Assembly (NCBI GenBank): GCA_012295275.1
Contig: CM022672.1
Coordinates: 32,100,265 to 32,164,264, forward strand
Reading direction: 5' to 3'
Source of the DNA: Chrysomallon squamiferum
Lineage: Eukaryota; Mollusca; Gastropoda; Neomphalida; Peltospiridae
Length of the DNA stretch: 64,000 bases
Shown here: positions 1-10,313 of the stretch, one piece after another
How positions within the stretch are numbered: position 1 is the first letter of the stretch
Layout of the letters: each line of letters opens with the position of its first letter
The notes under the pieces: model-generated
What the model saw: only the letters and a program-made list of their open reading frames with translations
Told to the model about the DNA's origin: nothing
Databases searched by the model: none
Made by a program: the position numbers and the translations under genes

Positions 1-134
1 GAGAAGTTTGTTTTGGAGATAAACAAGAAAAAATAAACAAATAAATAAATAAAGTAGAAGAAAGAAACGCAGTTGTCTATGACAGACTGTTTCACAGATG
101 ACACAAATGAATCAGGGTCCACTGTACACACACA

Positions 135-165
<31 letters not shown>

Positions 166-172
166 CCACCCA

Positions 173-214
<42 letters not shown>

Positions 215-802
215 ATATCAATACGCATTGTCTGTCTAGCACATAAATACATGTATTTATACTTTCTTAAACATATATATACACTCACACACATATCTAA
301 ATGTCTTCGATAAACACACACATTCATACATGCACATACACACACACACATACACACATTATATATCAATATCTGTCTACCTATCTCTGTATCTATGTAT
401 GCATGTTTGTATGTACATATATATGTGTATCTGTGTGTGTGTGTGTGTATGTGGATGTGTTTGTCTGCGTATGTGTGTGTGTACGGAGAGAGAGAGAAGA
501 GAGATATAGATACACACTCATCTAATCACTCATAACTCTTTCTAAAGCATACATACATACGTAGTTCATACGTACATACATAAAAGCATACATACAAACA
601 CACCCAGAAGTAAGTTGATTCACTTGTAATTGTCAATGTTTCTAGTATTGAAACTAAGTATGTTGATAAACTTGTAGTGAGAGTGTTTCTAGTAGTAGCA
701 CATTAAGTATTTTGATAAACTGATAGTTACATACATGTTGGTGAACCTTAAGATCATAATGTTATTGAATTAATAGTATTTTGAAATGTATTATTTTTAT
801 AA

Positions 803-858
<56 letters not shown>

Positions 859-1162
859 TGCTGTCCTTTTTATTAAAATGAATTTACTTTTAATCTATTT
901 TACACTTTACAGAATTATAATGCAGTGACTGAGGGTAATGTGTAAGTAAACCTATCACTTTTGTTAATATATTATCAGATTTAAATTAAAATAACCTTCT
1001 TGGACAGGCATGTTTTTTTTTACAGAAACGCTTCTGATCAAGAAATAAATTATAAGAAGAGGAAAGGCGCACGCACTTGCGTGTCACTGTGTACTTGTGT
1101 GTATTTGTATGTTTCAGTTTGTGTTTGTGTGTCGGTGTGTGTTTTTGTGTGACGGTGTTTCA
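1..1162. other. Low-complexity left edge, no gene seen
   Basis: This stretch holds an (AC)n tract at about 121-210, short AC and GT tracts to about 490, CATA-rich DNA to 600, and an (ATT)n tract at about 800-856. The long open frames over the AC/GT tracts translate to alternating Thr-His or Cys-Val and are artefacts of the repeats. I see no exon-like segment. Confidence 0.8.
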
Positions 1163-1478
1163 TTGAGCTAACAGTGTAACAAAAGTTCATGCAAAACATT
1201 TAACTATAGTCAGGAGGAGAACTGTACAAATATGTGTACAATTTTATACTGTGATGATGAATTAAAGAATGTAAGGAACAAAGACACTGTGTGGATTTTA
1301 TGAGAGACAATCCTAACTTATTACAAATGATGATAATACTAAAACTTATCATCAAGCAATGAATAAGAGGAGAAATATTCAAAAAAACACAAAAATCCTA
1401 CAACTTGCAGACTATCACATAAAAAAATTAGTATAACAAATACAAACAAAAAACCCAGGAATTGAAAGAGAAACAGTA

Positions 1479-1484
1479 TTTATT
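1479..1484 (-). promoter_or_regulatory. AATAAA poly(A) signal, copy D
   Basis: The hexamer lies about 50 bases beyond the stop codon of the terminal exon at 1537-1648 and is kept in all four copies (40870, 50810, 59884). Confidence 0.6.
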
Positions 1485-1536
1485 GAAGTAATAAAAAACA
1501 CGAATCAATTAAATATCAAAATAATAATATTCATGT

Positions 1537-1648
1537 CTACTGAAGCATAGGTCTGGAAGATGTCACCTTTTTCACAAAATAGAAAACCTCTTGCAAGTTA
1601 CAGAGAGAGCTCAGAGGCACCTTTCCTTCTAGAGGTCTCATGTTCAAC
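1537..1648 (-). pseudogene. Terminal exon of array gene, copy D
   Basis: A pyrimidine-rich tract and CAG precede an open segment of 36 codons containing NMRPLEGKVPLSSLCNLQ, then TAG and a poly(A) signal. Copies A and B differ by a few residues. It resembles no family I recognise. Phase does not join cleanly to the exon at 1939-2064, so coding status is doubtful. Confidence 0.5.
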
Positions 1649-1938
1649 CTGAAAAAAAAAAAAAAAAAATATTAATATTATTTCCAAATGAGATGTTTGA
1701 AAATAAGTAAATTTCACTTCACATAGAACTATGAGGACAAGCTTGACAAAAATGAAATGTTTGTCACATTGCTATGTCTTATGCCACACATGAAATGAAC
1801 AAAGAAAATGTTACTCAAAGCACATTGAGTTATATCAGCTACACGTATGTACATGACAGCACAATCACATCAGTTTATTACTTACTAAGTATTAGTCAAA
1901 CAATTTCAAATGTTTAAATTACAGGAATGAATACATAC

Positions 1939-2064
1939 AAGTCAGCAGTCTTCCACTGGTAGATTTGTAGGAGTCTGGTTGTCTAGTGATGGGGATGGTG
2001 AGTCTGGTCATTATCTGCTGGAGGTGAGGAGCCTTATCATCCACTGGTAGGGGTGCCTGATCAT
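1939..2064 (-). pseudogene. Internal exon of array gene (DDQAP exon), copy D
   Basis: The segment is bounded by CCAG and a GTATGT donor. It is open in the frame that contains VDDKAPHLQQ and ITRQPDSYKSTSG. At 126 bases it has the same length as copy C, whereas copies A and B carry a one-base deletion. Function not recognised. Confidence 0.45.
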
Positions 2065-2289
2065 CTGGAATTCAGATTGCATAATAAATTTAGTTTTCTG
2101 TGATGTCCGCATGTTTTATTTTTGCTGTTAATTTCTCAACTGCTTTGGGTTGTTATAAACACCTGGTACTTGTTATTTAAAGAGAAAAGGAAAAACCCAA
2201 CATGAAAACCAAATGGTTCAGTCAGGCTGAGCCTTAATAAAATATCCAAGATGTTTTATGGTGTGAGCCCTGTGACAGGATTGTCAAAG

Positions 2290-2309
2290 TTGGGGCTCTC
2301 ATCCACGAT
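2290..2309 (+). other. Possible primer-binding site of the gag element, copy D
   Basis: TTGGGGCTCTCATCCACGAT lies after an AATAAA-containing stretch (about 2236-2241) and about 230 bases before the gag reading frame. It loosely resembles the retroelement primer-binding site complementary to the 3' end of tRNA-Pro. The same spot in copies A, B and C (39768-39787, 49347-49366, 58777-58796, minus strand) is similar. Position supports the call; the match is imperfect. Confidence 0.3.
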
Positions 2310-2529
2310 TTTAAAAATAATTAATGTGGGTGTTCGTTTTCTCAAATTCTTACGGAATTATTTATTTGGATATATCGAGTATTTCCCCAATTTAATGACA
2401 GCTAATTCATGTTTATATCTACTAGAGAAAACATATCAAAACAAAATAACAAGAATAAAAAACATTATAAAATTATAAAATCAGAACAGAAATTATTACG
2501 GATCAAAATATAGTGCACAGTGTTGGTGT

Positions 2530-3345
2530 AACTTCTATAAAAAGAGCCAAGAAGGCTGAGCTAACATTATTGGCAAATATTCATAATATTTCAAGAAACA
2601 CATCAAGAGAGAGCAAATCAGAGAAGTATTAACAGAGGCTTTATTTGGAGATTCTTTAGGCAATGAGAGTGGGGGAAGTAATGATATAGGTGTAATTCAG
2701 AGTATGGCAGAATCACTACTATTAAAGGATATAAACCTTCAAACTAAAATTAAAGCTTAAGAAAGTAGAACATGAAAATGATAGAGAGAAAAGAGAATAT
2801 GAAAGAAATGAAAGAGAGAGAGAAGACAGGGTATGAAAGACAAGAAAAGGAGAGATAAAGAGAGGCACAATGAAAGAGAATTTCAGATAATTCAATTGAA
2901 AATGGAACTTGAACTTAAAATGAGAGGACAGTTTAGAGAGAATTCAAGTGAGAATGGATCGAATGGTTTTAGAATCAATAATTGTTTCGGTTACTGATTT
3001 GGATGAAAATGATGTTGAAATTTTCTTTTTCAAAAGAGTGTGGTTGATATCTAAATGGTCAAAACAGTTTGGGCATTTATTATTTCAGAGTAAATTGACA
3101 GGAAAGGCTGTTCTAGTATATAATTCACTGGATAATGTTCAGGTTAGAAATTATGAAGTGTTAAAATCAGCTGTGTGATGCATATTGTCAGTCTTTTTGG
3201 AGGCTGAGAAAGTTAGTTTCAGAAACGCACTGTGAGTTTCTGTTCAGAAAACAGAATGCTTATAATAAATGCACTACATCAAACAATACTGGGGATGATT
3301 ATTCCAGATTTTGTGAATTTATTATTTTGGAAGAAATAATTTAAA
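2530..3345 (+). pseudogene. Gag fragment of an LTR retrotransposon, copy D
   Basis: The longest open part is 2948-3178. Upstream lies a charged, coiled-coil-like segment rich in Glu, Arg and Lys. The core has the pattern seen in Ty3/Gypsy-type Gag N-terminal regions of invertebrates: a DENDVEIFF motif, then a Trp-containing KW segment, a GHLL(F/V)QSKLTGKAV motif and a final Tyr-x-VLKSAV. The frame stops at 3176-3178, and similarity appears to go on in a shifted frame to about 3340, where a poly(A)-like run ends it. No zinc knuckle, protease or polymerase follows. In copies D and C a small deletion near residue 20 also changes the N-terminal frame. It is a dead fragment. Confidence 0.6.
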
Positions 3346-3466
3346 AAAAATAAAAAAAAATTGTTACATTTGGGAGATCAGGGTTTAGAACATGTACGCT
3401 GCTGATACCTACTTTCTCATCCACCAGTCACCAAGTTGTTTTTAATTTTTCTATAGTCCAACTTGC

Positions 3467-3526
3467 ATTTCTGTTTTTCTTTTTCTCTTTTGAATGTTTC
3501 ATTGGTCCACCTTCATGATTAACACT
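3467..3526 (-). pseudogene. Small Lys-rich exon of array gene, copy D
   Basis: Sixty bases follow GTTGCAG. The open frame reads SVNHEGG and ends Lys-rich (KEKKKNRN). Copy A has a canonical GTAAGT donor at the 3' edge, while here the same place reads GCAAGT. Copies B and C carry an inserted dinucleotide-sized change that creates a stop. Function unknown. Confidence 0.4.
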
Positions 3527-3569
3527 CTGCAACACAACAAGAAGCACATTTGTACAGAAGAAGGAGTTA

Positions 3570-3570
3570 A

Positions 3571-3643
<73 letters not shown>
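3570..3643. repeat. (AAT)n microsatellite
   Basis: About 25 uninterrupted AAT units. The matching (ATT)n tract is present at varying length in units A (about 38448-38480), B (48025-48080) and C (57485-57525). Confidence 0.95.
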
Positions 3644-3646
<3 letters not shown>

Positions 3647-3873
3647 TAAAATAAAAAAAATAAAATAAAAAAAAATAATATCCCTAACAATGAATCACAT
3701 TTATTTCAGTCAGTTTTAATGGAGCTGAAACTTTTCATTATCTGTACTCAAAGCTGCTGTGTGCAAATATAATGTTACAATGGACAACACAGTTTTGTTT
3801 CAGTATTTTTAAAGTCAAATAATGAAGATTTCAATCTGTATTTATTATACGCACATAAAAAAATAACACTTAC

Positions 3874-3917
3874 CTTGCATAAGTTTAGTATTTATTCCCA
3901 AATCTAATTCCATCAAA
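3874..3917 (-). pseudogene. 44-base exon of array gene, copy D
   Basis: The segment is bounded by TTTTCAG and GTAAGT. The only open frame reads LMELDLGINTKLMQ. It has the same length in copies A (38136-38179), B (47729-47772) and C (57218-57261), with one to three substitutions. Such precise keeping of splice sites suggests a genuine exon. Confidence 0.5.
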
Positions 3918-4162
3918 CTGAAAAGAAATTATCATTTCACATGAAATGTTTTTTACTAGGAAATGAGAAACTGTAAGAATCACAAAATACAATTGTTAAA
4001 GTGCTACAGACAGTAAAATGCTACTGACAAAGATGAATGTAAATGTTTTTCATAAGATATCTGTGTCAGTCTAAACTTATGTACACAGTGAGATGATGAG
4101 AAACAAATGGATAGATGAAAAAAGAATAAAATGAGATAGAAAAACAGAAACACACACATATG

Positions 4163-4193
<31 letters not shown>

Positions 4194-4799
4194 TGAGAAT
4201 GAACTAATAAAATGTGATGTTGCTCTGACAAAAAATGTTTTCTTTTGAATTACTAGAAACATAATAAATCTTTTAACATTACTCCATGGTATTAGTGGCT
4301 TAAGTTTTGTTATTTGACTGAAATAATAAATGTTATTAAAGCTTGTTGTAAACTATTGTTAGGATTAATTTTTGCAACAGAAAACCTAAAACAATGACTA
4401 AATAAATGATCATTACAAGCATTAACTTTTAAATTAAAATAATAAATAAAAGTGCCACTTAAGCCTGTACTTTTCACAAAGTGTATATGAATCATAACAT
4501 AATCACATATTTGTCTAATTATATTTTTTCTAACATTAGATGGAAATAATCTTTAGAATAAAAACAAAAATTACACAATAATAACAAGATTAATACACTT
4601 CTAAACTATAAATTATTACTGTTATAATTTATTATTAATTTTCATTTGCATGCAGAAATAAAAAAATAAAAATAAATAAAAAGTAAATAAAGGTAAACAA
4701 AACACAACATAAACTTTATCTTGTAAGAATGTAAAATATATATAAAAACTGGGTTCACTTTTAACTATAAATGAATTCTTTAGCTGAACTTTATCAGTT

Positions 4800-4999
4800 N
4801 NNNNNNNNNNNNNNNNNNNNNNNNNNNNNNNNNNNNNNNNNNNNNNNNNNNNNNNNNNNNNNNNNNNNNNNNNNNNNNNNNNNNNNNNNNNNNNNNNNNN
4901 NNNNNNNNNNNNNNNNNNNNNNNNNNNNNNNNNNNNNNNNNNNNNNNNNNNNNNNNNNNNNNNNNNNNNNNNNNNNNNNNNNNNNNNNNNNNNNNNNNN
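4800..4999. other. Assembly gap of 200 N
   Basis: A run of exactly 200 N, probably a fixed-size placeholder. It truncates copy D, so the real junction between copy D and the unique DNA to its right is unknown. Confidence 0.98.
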
Positions 5000-5025
5000 T
5001 TTAGGATAAAGGAAGCTCAGTCCAT

Positions 5026-5215
5026 ACTACTACTACTACTATAACTACTGATACTACTAGTGCTACTGCCACTATAACTATCACTAGTACTGCTTATATT
5101 ACTACTACGATTATCATTACTGATTATATTACTATTACTACTACGATTACCATTATTTGATGATATTGCTACAACTACTATTGCTATTACTACTACCATT
5201 ACCACAACTACTATA
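5026..5215. repeat. Degenerate (ACT/ATT)n tract
   Basis: Imperfect trinucleotide repeats mixing ACT, ATT and ACC. The long minus-strand frame over it encodes Ser/Asn-rich low-complexity sequence and is not a gene. Confidence 0.85.
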
Positions 5216-5399
5216 TTTGTGTATTTAAGAACAAATAAAATGTAAACATCATTTACATTTAACAGATAAATTATTTAAGGATTGTCTGCAATTTATTTAG
5301 TTCTTTTAAGAAATATGTTTCATTTGCTGAAGCTAAACTGATGGATGAAAAATTATCAGTCTGGGCGGCGGAAGTAAAGATCAACGTCATCCCTTAAAT

Positions 5400-6906
5400 A
5401 GTGTATTCACTCTAGTATAAGAGTACGTGCGTGTAAATGTGTGTATTCACTCTAGTATAAGAGTACGTGCGTGTAAATGTGTGTATTCACTCTAGTATAA
5501 GAGTACGTGCGTGTAAATGTGTGTATTCACTCTAGTATAAGAGTACGTGCGTGTAAATGTGTGTATTCACTCTAGTATAAGAGTACGTGCGTGTAAATGT
5601 GTGTATTCACTCTAGTATAAGAGTACGTGCGTGTAAATGTGTGTATTCACTGTAGTGTAAGAGTACGTGCGTGTAAATGTGTGTATTCACTCTAGTGTAA
5701 GAGTACGTGCGTGTAAATGTGTGTATTCACTCTAGTGTAAGAGTACGTGCGTGTAAATGTGTGTATTCACTCTAGTAGTACGTGCGTGTAAATGTGTGTA
5801 TTTACTCTAGTGTAAGAGTACGTGCGTGTAAATGTGTGTATTCACTCTAGTATAAGAGTACGTGCGTGTAAATGTGTGTATTCACTCTAGTATAAGAGTA
5901 CGTGCGTGTAAATGTGTGTATTCACTCTAGTGTAAGAGTACGTGCGTGTAAATGTGTGTATTCACTCTAGTATAAGAGTACGTGCGTGTAAATGTGTGTA
6001 TTCACTCTAGTGTAAGAGTACGTGCGTGTGTGTGTGTATTCAAATGAGTACGTGCGTGTAAATGTGTATTCACTCTAGTATAAAGTACGTGCGTGTAAAC
6101 GTGCTAGTATAAGTACGTGCGTGTAAATGTGTAAAACGTGCGTGTAAATGTGTGTATTCACTCTAGTGTAAGAGTACGTGCGTGTAAATGTGTGTATTCA
6201 CTCTAGTATAAGAGTACGTGCGTGTAAATGTGTGTATTCACTCTAGTGTAAGAGTACGTGCGTGTAAATGTGTGTATTCTACTCTAGTGTAAGAGTACGT
6301 GCGTGTAAATGTGTGTATTCACTCTAGTATAAGAGTACGTGCGTGTAAATGTGTAACGTGCGTGTGTATTCACTCTAGTGTAAGAGTACGTGCGTGTAAA
6401 TGTGTGTATTCACTCTAGTGTAAGAGTACGTGCGTGTAAATGTGTGTATTCACTCTAGTGTAAGAGTACGTGCGTGTAAATGTGTGTATTCACTCTAGTG
6501 TAAGAGTACGAGTGTAAGAGTACGTGCGTGTAAATGTGTGTATTCACTCTAGTGTAAGAGTACGTGCGTGTAAATGTGTGTATTCACTCTAGTGTAAGAG
6601 TACGTGCGTGTAAATGTGTGTATTCACTCTAGTGTAAGAGTACGTGCGTGTAAATGTGTGTATTCACTCTAGTGTAAGAGTACGTGCGTGTAAATGTGTG
6701 TATTCACTCTAGTGTAAGAGTACGTGCGTGTAAATGTGTGTATTCACTCTAGTGTAAGAGTACGTGCGTGTAAATGTGTGTATTCACTCTAGTGTAAGAG
6801 TACGTGCGTGTAAATGTGTGTATTCACTCTAGTATAAGAGTACGTGCGTGTAAATGTGTGTATTCACTCTAGTGTAAGAGTACGTGCGTGTAAATGTGTG
6901 TATTTA
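5400..6906. repeat. 40-bp CpG-bearing minisatellite, about 37 copies
   Basis: The unit is 40 bases with the landmarks GTGTATTCACTCTAG and TACGTGCGTG, and repeats in exact register from 5401 to about 5760. Two main variants alternate, TATAA and TGTAA after the CTCTAG motif; the first six copies are all TATAA and the last dozen or so nearly all TGTAA. The middle (about 5760-6160 and 6350-6520) has truncated units. Each unit carries two CGTG cores, so the array is rich in CpG compared with its surroundings. No reading frame runs through it. Confidence 0.97.
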
Positions 6907-7072
6907 CTGTACGTGTCTGTGAGTATGTACGGCTATCAAAGAACGTGTCCCTGCGGCCCACCTACCAGCACACACACTTAAATATACACGTACTCCTAAA
7001 CTACAAAACTAGATAATTCAAACGTTACTAACGCGCAGGTCACTTTTCGAATTCTCCACAGTCCTGGACCAG

Positions 7073-7321
7073 TCACAGAGCAGTGATCTTTACAAAACGT
7101 GTCCACGTTCTCTTCATAGTACGGACACGGCTCACACGTAGTTTGAGGTTTTTGGATTTAGACAGAATTTCACCTATAATGGGGTTTTCCTTCGACAGTG
7201 CAATCTTTCTAAATGTGTCTGTATCGAAAAATGCGGTTAAAATGGACTCGATGTCCCTATAAGTAAAATAAATAATTGTGTATCAGTTTTCAGTTTTAAT
7301 AATAATAATAATAATAATAAT

Positions 7322-7359
<38 letters not shown>

Positions 7360-7547
7360 AGACAACAATAACAATGACAATAATAATAAGAGCAATAACA
7401 AAAACAGCAACAATAATAATAATAACGTAAAATTCAAGCACATACAAATAAATAATTAATAAAAAATGAAAGAAAAATAGTTTTTACTTACGTGGAGTTA
7501 GCAGCACAGCCAGAGAAGAACATCAAACAAAAAAGGAGAGATAATTT
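7073..7547 (-). CDS. Fragment of a secreted-protein gene, two exons
   Basis: Exon 1 (7492-7547) follows TTTTCAG, ends at a GTAAGT donor and encodes a hydrophobic stretch, KLSLLFCLMFFSGCAANST, that looks like a signal peptide; no Met lies at its head, so the start is in an upstream exon or at the internal Met. Exon 2 begins at 7256 after TTATAG. The phases fit (two bases plus one), giving ESILTAFFDTDTFRKIALS and then a basic tail ending at TGA 7073-7075. From about 7145 down to 7020 another frame is open and Cys-bearing (CEPCPYYEENVDTFCKDHCS), so a frameshift or alternative frame is likely. An (AAT)/(AAC) tract fills the intron. I do not recognise the family. Confidence 0.45.
7300..7425. repeat. 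(AAT)n/(AAC)n tract
   Basis: AAT units, then about 14 AAC units, then mixed AAT/AAC/GAC units, lying in the intron between 7256 and 7492. Confidence 0.95.
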
Positions 7548-8153
7548 CTGAAAATAAAACTAATAAAATAAATACATTTAACCTGTGCGTTAAAGTGTGT
7601 ACGTGAATCGACGCTAATATTTAATGCATTCATTTTATCTATTCTGTTATTTTGATTTAATATTTTATTTTATTTCTATTTTATTTATAATTTTTGTTTT
7701 CAGCTCTGTATGGTTTGAATAAAACAAATTTCTTACCATTTTTTTCTTTCTTCTTCTATGTTCTTTTCTAGAGAGAAAAATTGTCTGTTAAAATGTTTTA
7801 CTGGAAGTTCACTAAATTTGGTTGTATTTGCTGAAACACTTTATGTAACAGATGTAACTGATCAGTTTCATTTGTTTTTATCAGTAATTAAAACGACATT
7901 GAAAAAAAAAAAAAAAAAAAATAGCGTCAGCAGTTTAAAAATTGAGAGAATTAAATTTGTCGTCTGCTGTGAACATCAAAGGAGATTTTTTTTTCTAACT
8001 CGTTTTAATCGATTCTCATTCCAGGGCGGGTCCAGGAACATGGGAAAGAGGGGACACCATCATTACGGTGATAATGTCTTCCATTTTAAATTTATGGAAA
8101 GAAAAGAAAAAAAGAAAGAATGAATTACATTAAGAAATGTATACATCAGTAAA

Positions 8154-8158
8154 TGAAA

Positions 8159-8193
<35 letters not shown>
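8154..8193. repeat. (AAAT)n microsatellite
   Basis: About nine AAAT units in unique DNA. The 121-codon frame upstream (7758-8123) is Phe/Lys-rich low complexity and is not called as a gene. Confidence 0.9.
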
Positions 8194-8748
8194 CAGGGTT
8201 CGTAGACCTTTGGCTGTCAAAATTTCCATAACGTTTCCAAAACCTTCCATAGCCCACAAATCCAAATTTTCAAAACCATTTCCAAGCGAACTCAATCACA
8301 ACAAAGTGTTTTTAGCAGTTTTTAAATATGTTTGTCAGAGTTAAAACGTTTTCCTCGACTAGGCTGCAGAGTATTCAGGTAGGATTACTAGTAATGACAA
8401 ATTTAATGTAATTTATTTTGGCGTTTTAAAATGCAGTTTTATTCTTGGTGTTAGACATCACTATGATGATATGTAAGGCAGATTGAGAGAAATATGAATA
8501 CAGAAGTATTGCTTTAGAAACAGTTGTCGCGTTGGTTTCTTTTTATTGAATTAATAACCCATATCTTTAAACTGCCCCAAATCCTACTCCTTATGGGTTT
8601 GTTGTCTGAATTATCAGTTGGAATTCTCTCTCAGTTTTATTATTTTCCAACTTTCGACCTCAGTTTCAAGTTTTTCTTTTTGCTTTCACAGTCTTTCTGA
8701 AACTATTAGATTAGTCAAATCAGTGAGATTTCCCTTTTTCCTCAGCAG

Positions 8749-8931
8749 ATGAAGACAGTGATTCAATATGTTGTTCTAATCATGTTCACTTTGTCTCTAA
8801 TTCAGTGCACTGAGTACATTGAGACGTTTACCATTCTACGCATTGCTCTAATCCCTAACCCTAAAATGAAAAATAATCTAACCCTAAGGGGCCGTTCAAA
8901 TATTACAAAACACTATATTTGTCTAAATTAA
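8749..8931 (+). CDS. Small ORF with a predicted signal peptide
   Basis: Sixty codons. The N-terminus MKTVIQYVVLIMFTLSLIQC has a charged Lys, a hydrophobic core and a small/Cys end, which is a textbook signal peptide; the ATG sits directly after a pyrimidine-rich CCTCAGCAG acceptor-like sequence. The rest (TEYIETFTILR, then a basic Asn-rich tail) runs into DNA holding CCCTAACCCTAA-like repeats and is probably intron read-through after a donor near residue 28-32. I therefore read it as a 5' coding exon of a secreted protein whose later exons I cannot find before the MULE remnant. Confidence 0.35.
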   Translation: MKTVIQYVVLIMFTLSLIQCTEYIETFTILRIALIPNPKMKNNLTLRGRSNITKHYICLN

Positions 8932-9128
8932 ACGGTAAACCGAAAGAAAGAAACAGTAAAAAAAAAAAAGAAAGAAACAAAAAAAAGAAACAGGGAAGAA
9001 AGAAACAGTTTTATTCACAACAAATTTATTCTCATATATGAATTTCTTTGTATCATTTAGGTCATAAGCACTTGGTAATACGAATGTTGTGTCCGACTCC
9101 AACCAAAAACTCAGGAATGGACTTGGAA

Positions 9129-9935
9129 CTATTGACACGGTCCTGGCACAAGGATTTGAGTCTCCTCTGAAGCGAATATGACCTTTGTTCTTCGGAGGAT
9201 TGCCAACTGCATCCTGTTGAAGAACGGTGTGTACAGTGGATTCTTCACGCTGGAACCACTGGATAACTTTCCAGACAGAAGATGATGATGGCCAACCATG
9301 CTGAAAAACTTATTGTTCCACCCTTCACAACTGTTGTTCGTTCGGTGGCCGTCATTGAGAGTGACCTCATGTCCGTACTCCTCACACTTGTCCACAACCG
9401 CTTCAAACAGTTCATCGTACACAGAACTGGACTTGTTCTTGTTCTGCAGCAGCGCGTAAACACATGTCATTCCAACGTCACGGAAAGGAACACGAAGAAC
9501 ATAAACCTGGGAGAACTGAGCTGGAGCCATGGAGAAGTTGTCATCCATGAAGATGTTAGTCGCAGTGGCCAGGCGTCTGAGTCTCTGTTCTGTACTAAGA
9601 CGATGATCCTGCTAATAGTCTCTGGTCCAGTGTCGTAGAGTAGGAATGGCTCTGGATAAGGGTCAACTGTTTTCTGCCACTCATCTGGTATGAACTCAGA
9701 GAGGTGCTGTGGTACTGGAAGAGTCTTGCTTAGTGGTCTCCTCGAGTGGTATTCGTGACTGCACATCTGGTCCGAGCTCGGCTGAGACTTGAGTGAAGAT
9801 CTGTGATGACTTTTCCAGTGAGTTCGCAGCTTGGTCACGCATGGCGCTGCGACACTTGGTGTATGAGATCTCAGTGTCATCAGGTGCATGAACGACCGGG
9901 TTCAGGATCAGTCATATCTGCCGTAGTGCTGAGTG
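9129..9935 (-). pseudogene. MULE transposase, frameshifted and deleted
   Basis: From 5' to 3': a linker with CRSAMRDQAANSLEKSSQ, the post-FLYWCH region of such proteins; the core start FMDDNFSMAPAQFSQVYVLR, matching the D-x-(T/N)F-x-M-x-P pattern that holds the first catalytic Asp; CVYALLQNKNKSS; then GHRTNNSCEGWNNKF, matching the family's RTNN-x-x-E-GWH-type motif. The stretch that normally lies between, with the second catalytic Asp and the Ala-rich motif, is missing, so an internal deletion has removed part of the active site. At least two frame changes occur (near 9590 and 9710), and a third is likely near 9190. Confidence 0.8.
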
Positions 9936-10121
9936 TAGCCAGACAACCTATAAAGACATAATATAATACACTAATTAATACCAGAATATGAAGTCATTCG
10001 GAAATATTGATATTCAAACCTTAGACCCATCCTATAATTTTTTTTTGCTGTGTTCTGAAGAAATATACAAGATTTTCCCGCCCATCCAATTAAATCGCAT
10101 GTATTAACATATCAGTGCATT

Positions 10122-10313
10122 TCAGAAATACAAAATATAAATAAAATCATATGCAGTATATGCACTCTCATACATAACAAGGTGGACTTTCTTGGAGCAC
10201 TTCCAGCAAATTTTGTTCTTCCTAGTAGCTAACTTGGTATACACGTGCCTATGATAACAAATGTTTGATCCACCTTTCTGAGTCTTGATGACATCCACAG
10301 TAATTTTATTCAT
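10122..10313 (-). pseudogene. FLYWCH zinc-finger exon of the MULE
   Basis: Sixty-three codons including QKGGSNICYHRHVYTKL and ICWKCSKK. These fit the FLYWCH pattern of a Gly after a basic residue, a His-x-(Y/F)-x-Y element and a W-x-C pair; the usual distal Cys/His part is lost after KCSKK. It is read in the same direction as the transposase core and directly upstream of it. Confidence 0.7.

Larger units (their letters stand above)
1163..4799 (-). repeat. Copy D: inverted partial copy of the 10-kb array unit
   Basis: Read on the minus strand, this segment matches unit A from about 37,210 to 41,180, in the same order and over nearly its whole length. Matching landmarks are the terminal exon with its poly(A) signal, the exon at 1939-2064, the gag fragment (here on the plus strand), the (AAT)n tract and the two small exons at 3467-3526 and 3874-3917. 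Similarity is lost near 1163. The right end runs straight into the N gap, so more of the unit may lie inside or have been lost there. It sits about 33 kb from unit A in opposite orientation. Confidence 0.9.
9129..10313 (-). mobile_element. MULE (Mutator-like) DNA transposon remnant
   Basis: On the minus strand a FLYWCH-type zinc finger (10313-10122) is followed by the transposase core (about 9935-9129). This is the domain order of FLYWCH-MULE proteins that are common in invertebrate genomes. The two parts are separated by about 190 bases without an open frame. Frameshifts and an internal deletion make it non-functional. I could not see terminal inverted repeats or target-site duplications, so the element ends are unknown. 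Confidence 0.75.

Noticed and set aside
98-525. Overlapping ORFs of 71-85 codons at the left edge
   Set aside because: They translate (AC)n and (GT)n tracts as Thr-His or Cys-Val strings and have no independent coding signal.
5401-6906. Possible CRISPR-like array
   Set aside because: The 40-base units are contiguous and nearly identical with no unique spacers, and the context is eukaryotic; it is a minisatellite.
7758-8123. 121-codon plus-strand ORF
   Set aside because: Phe/Lys-rich, passes through a poly(A) run, no family pattern.
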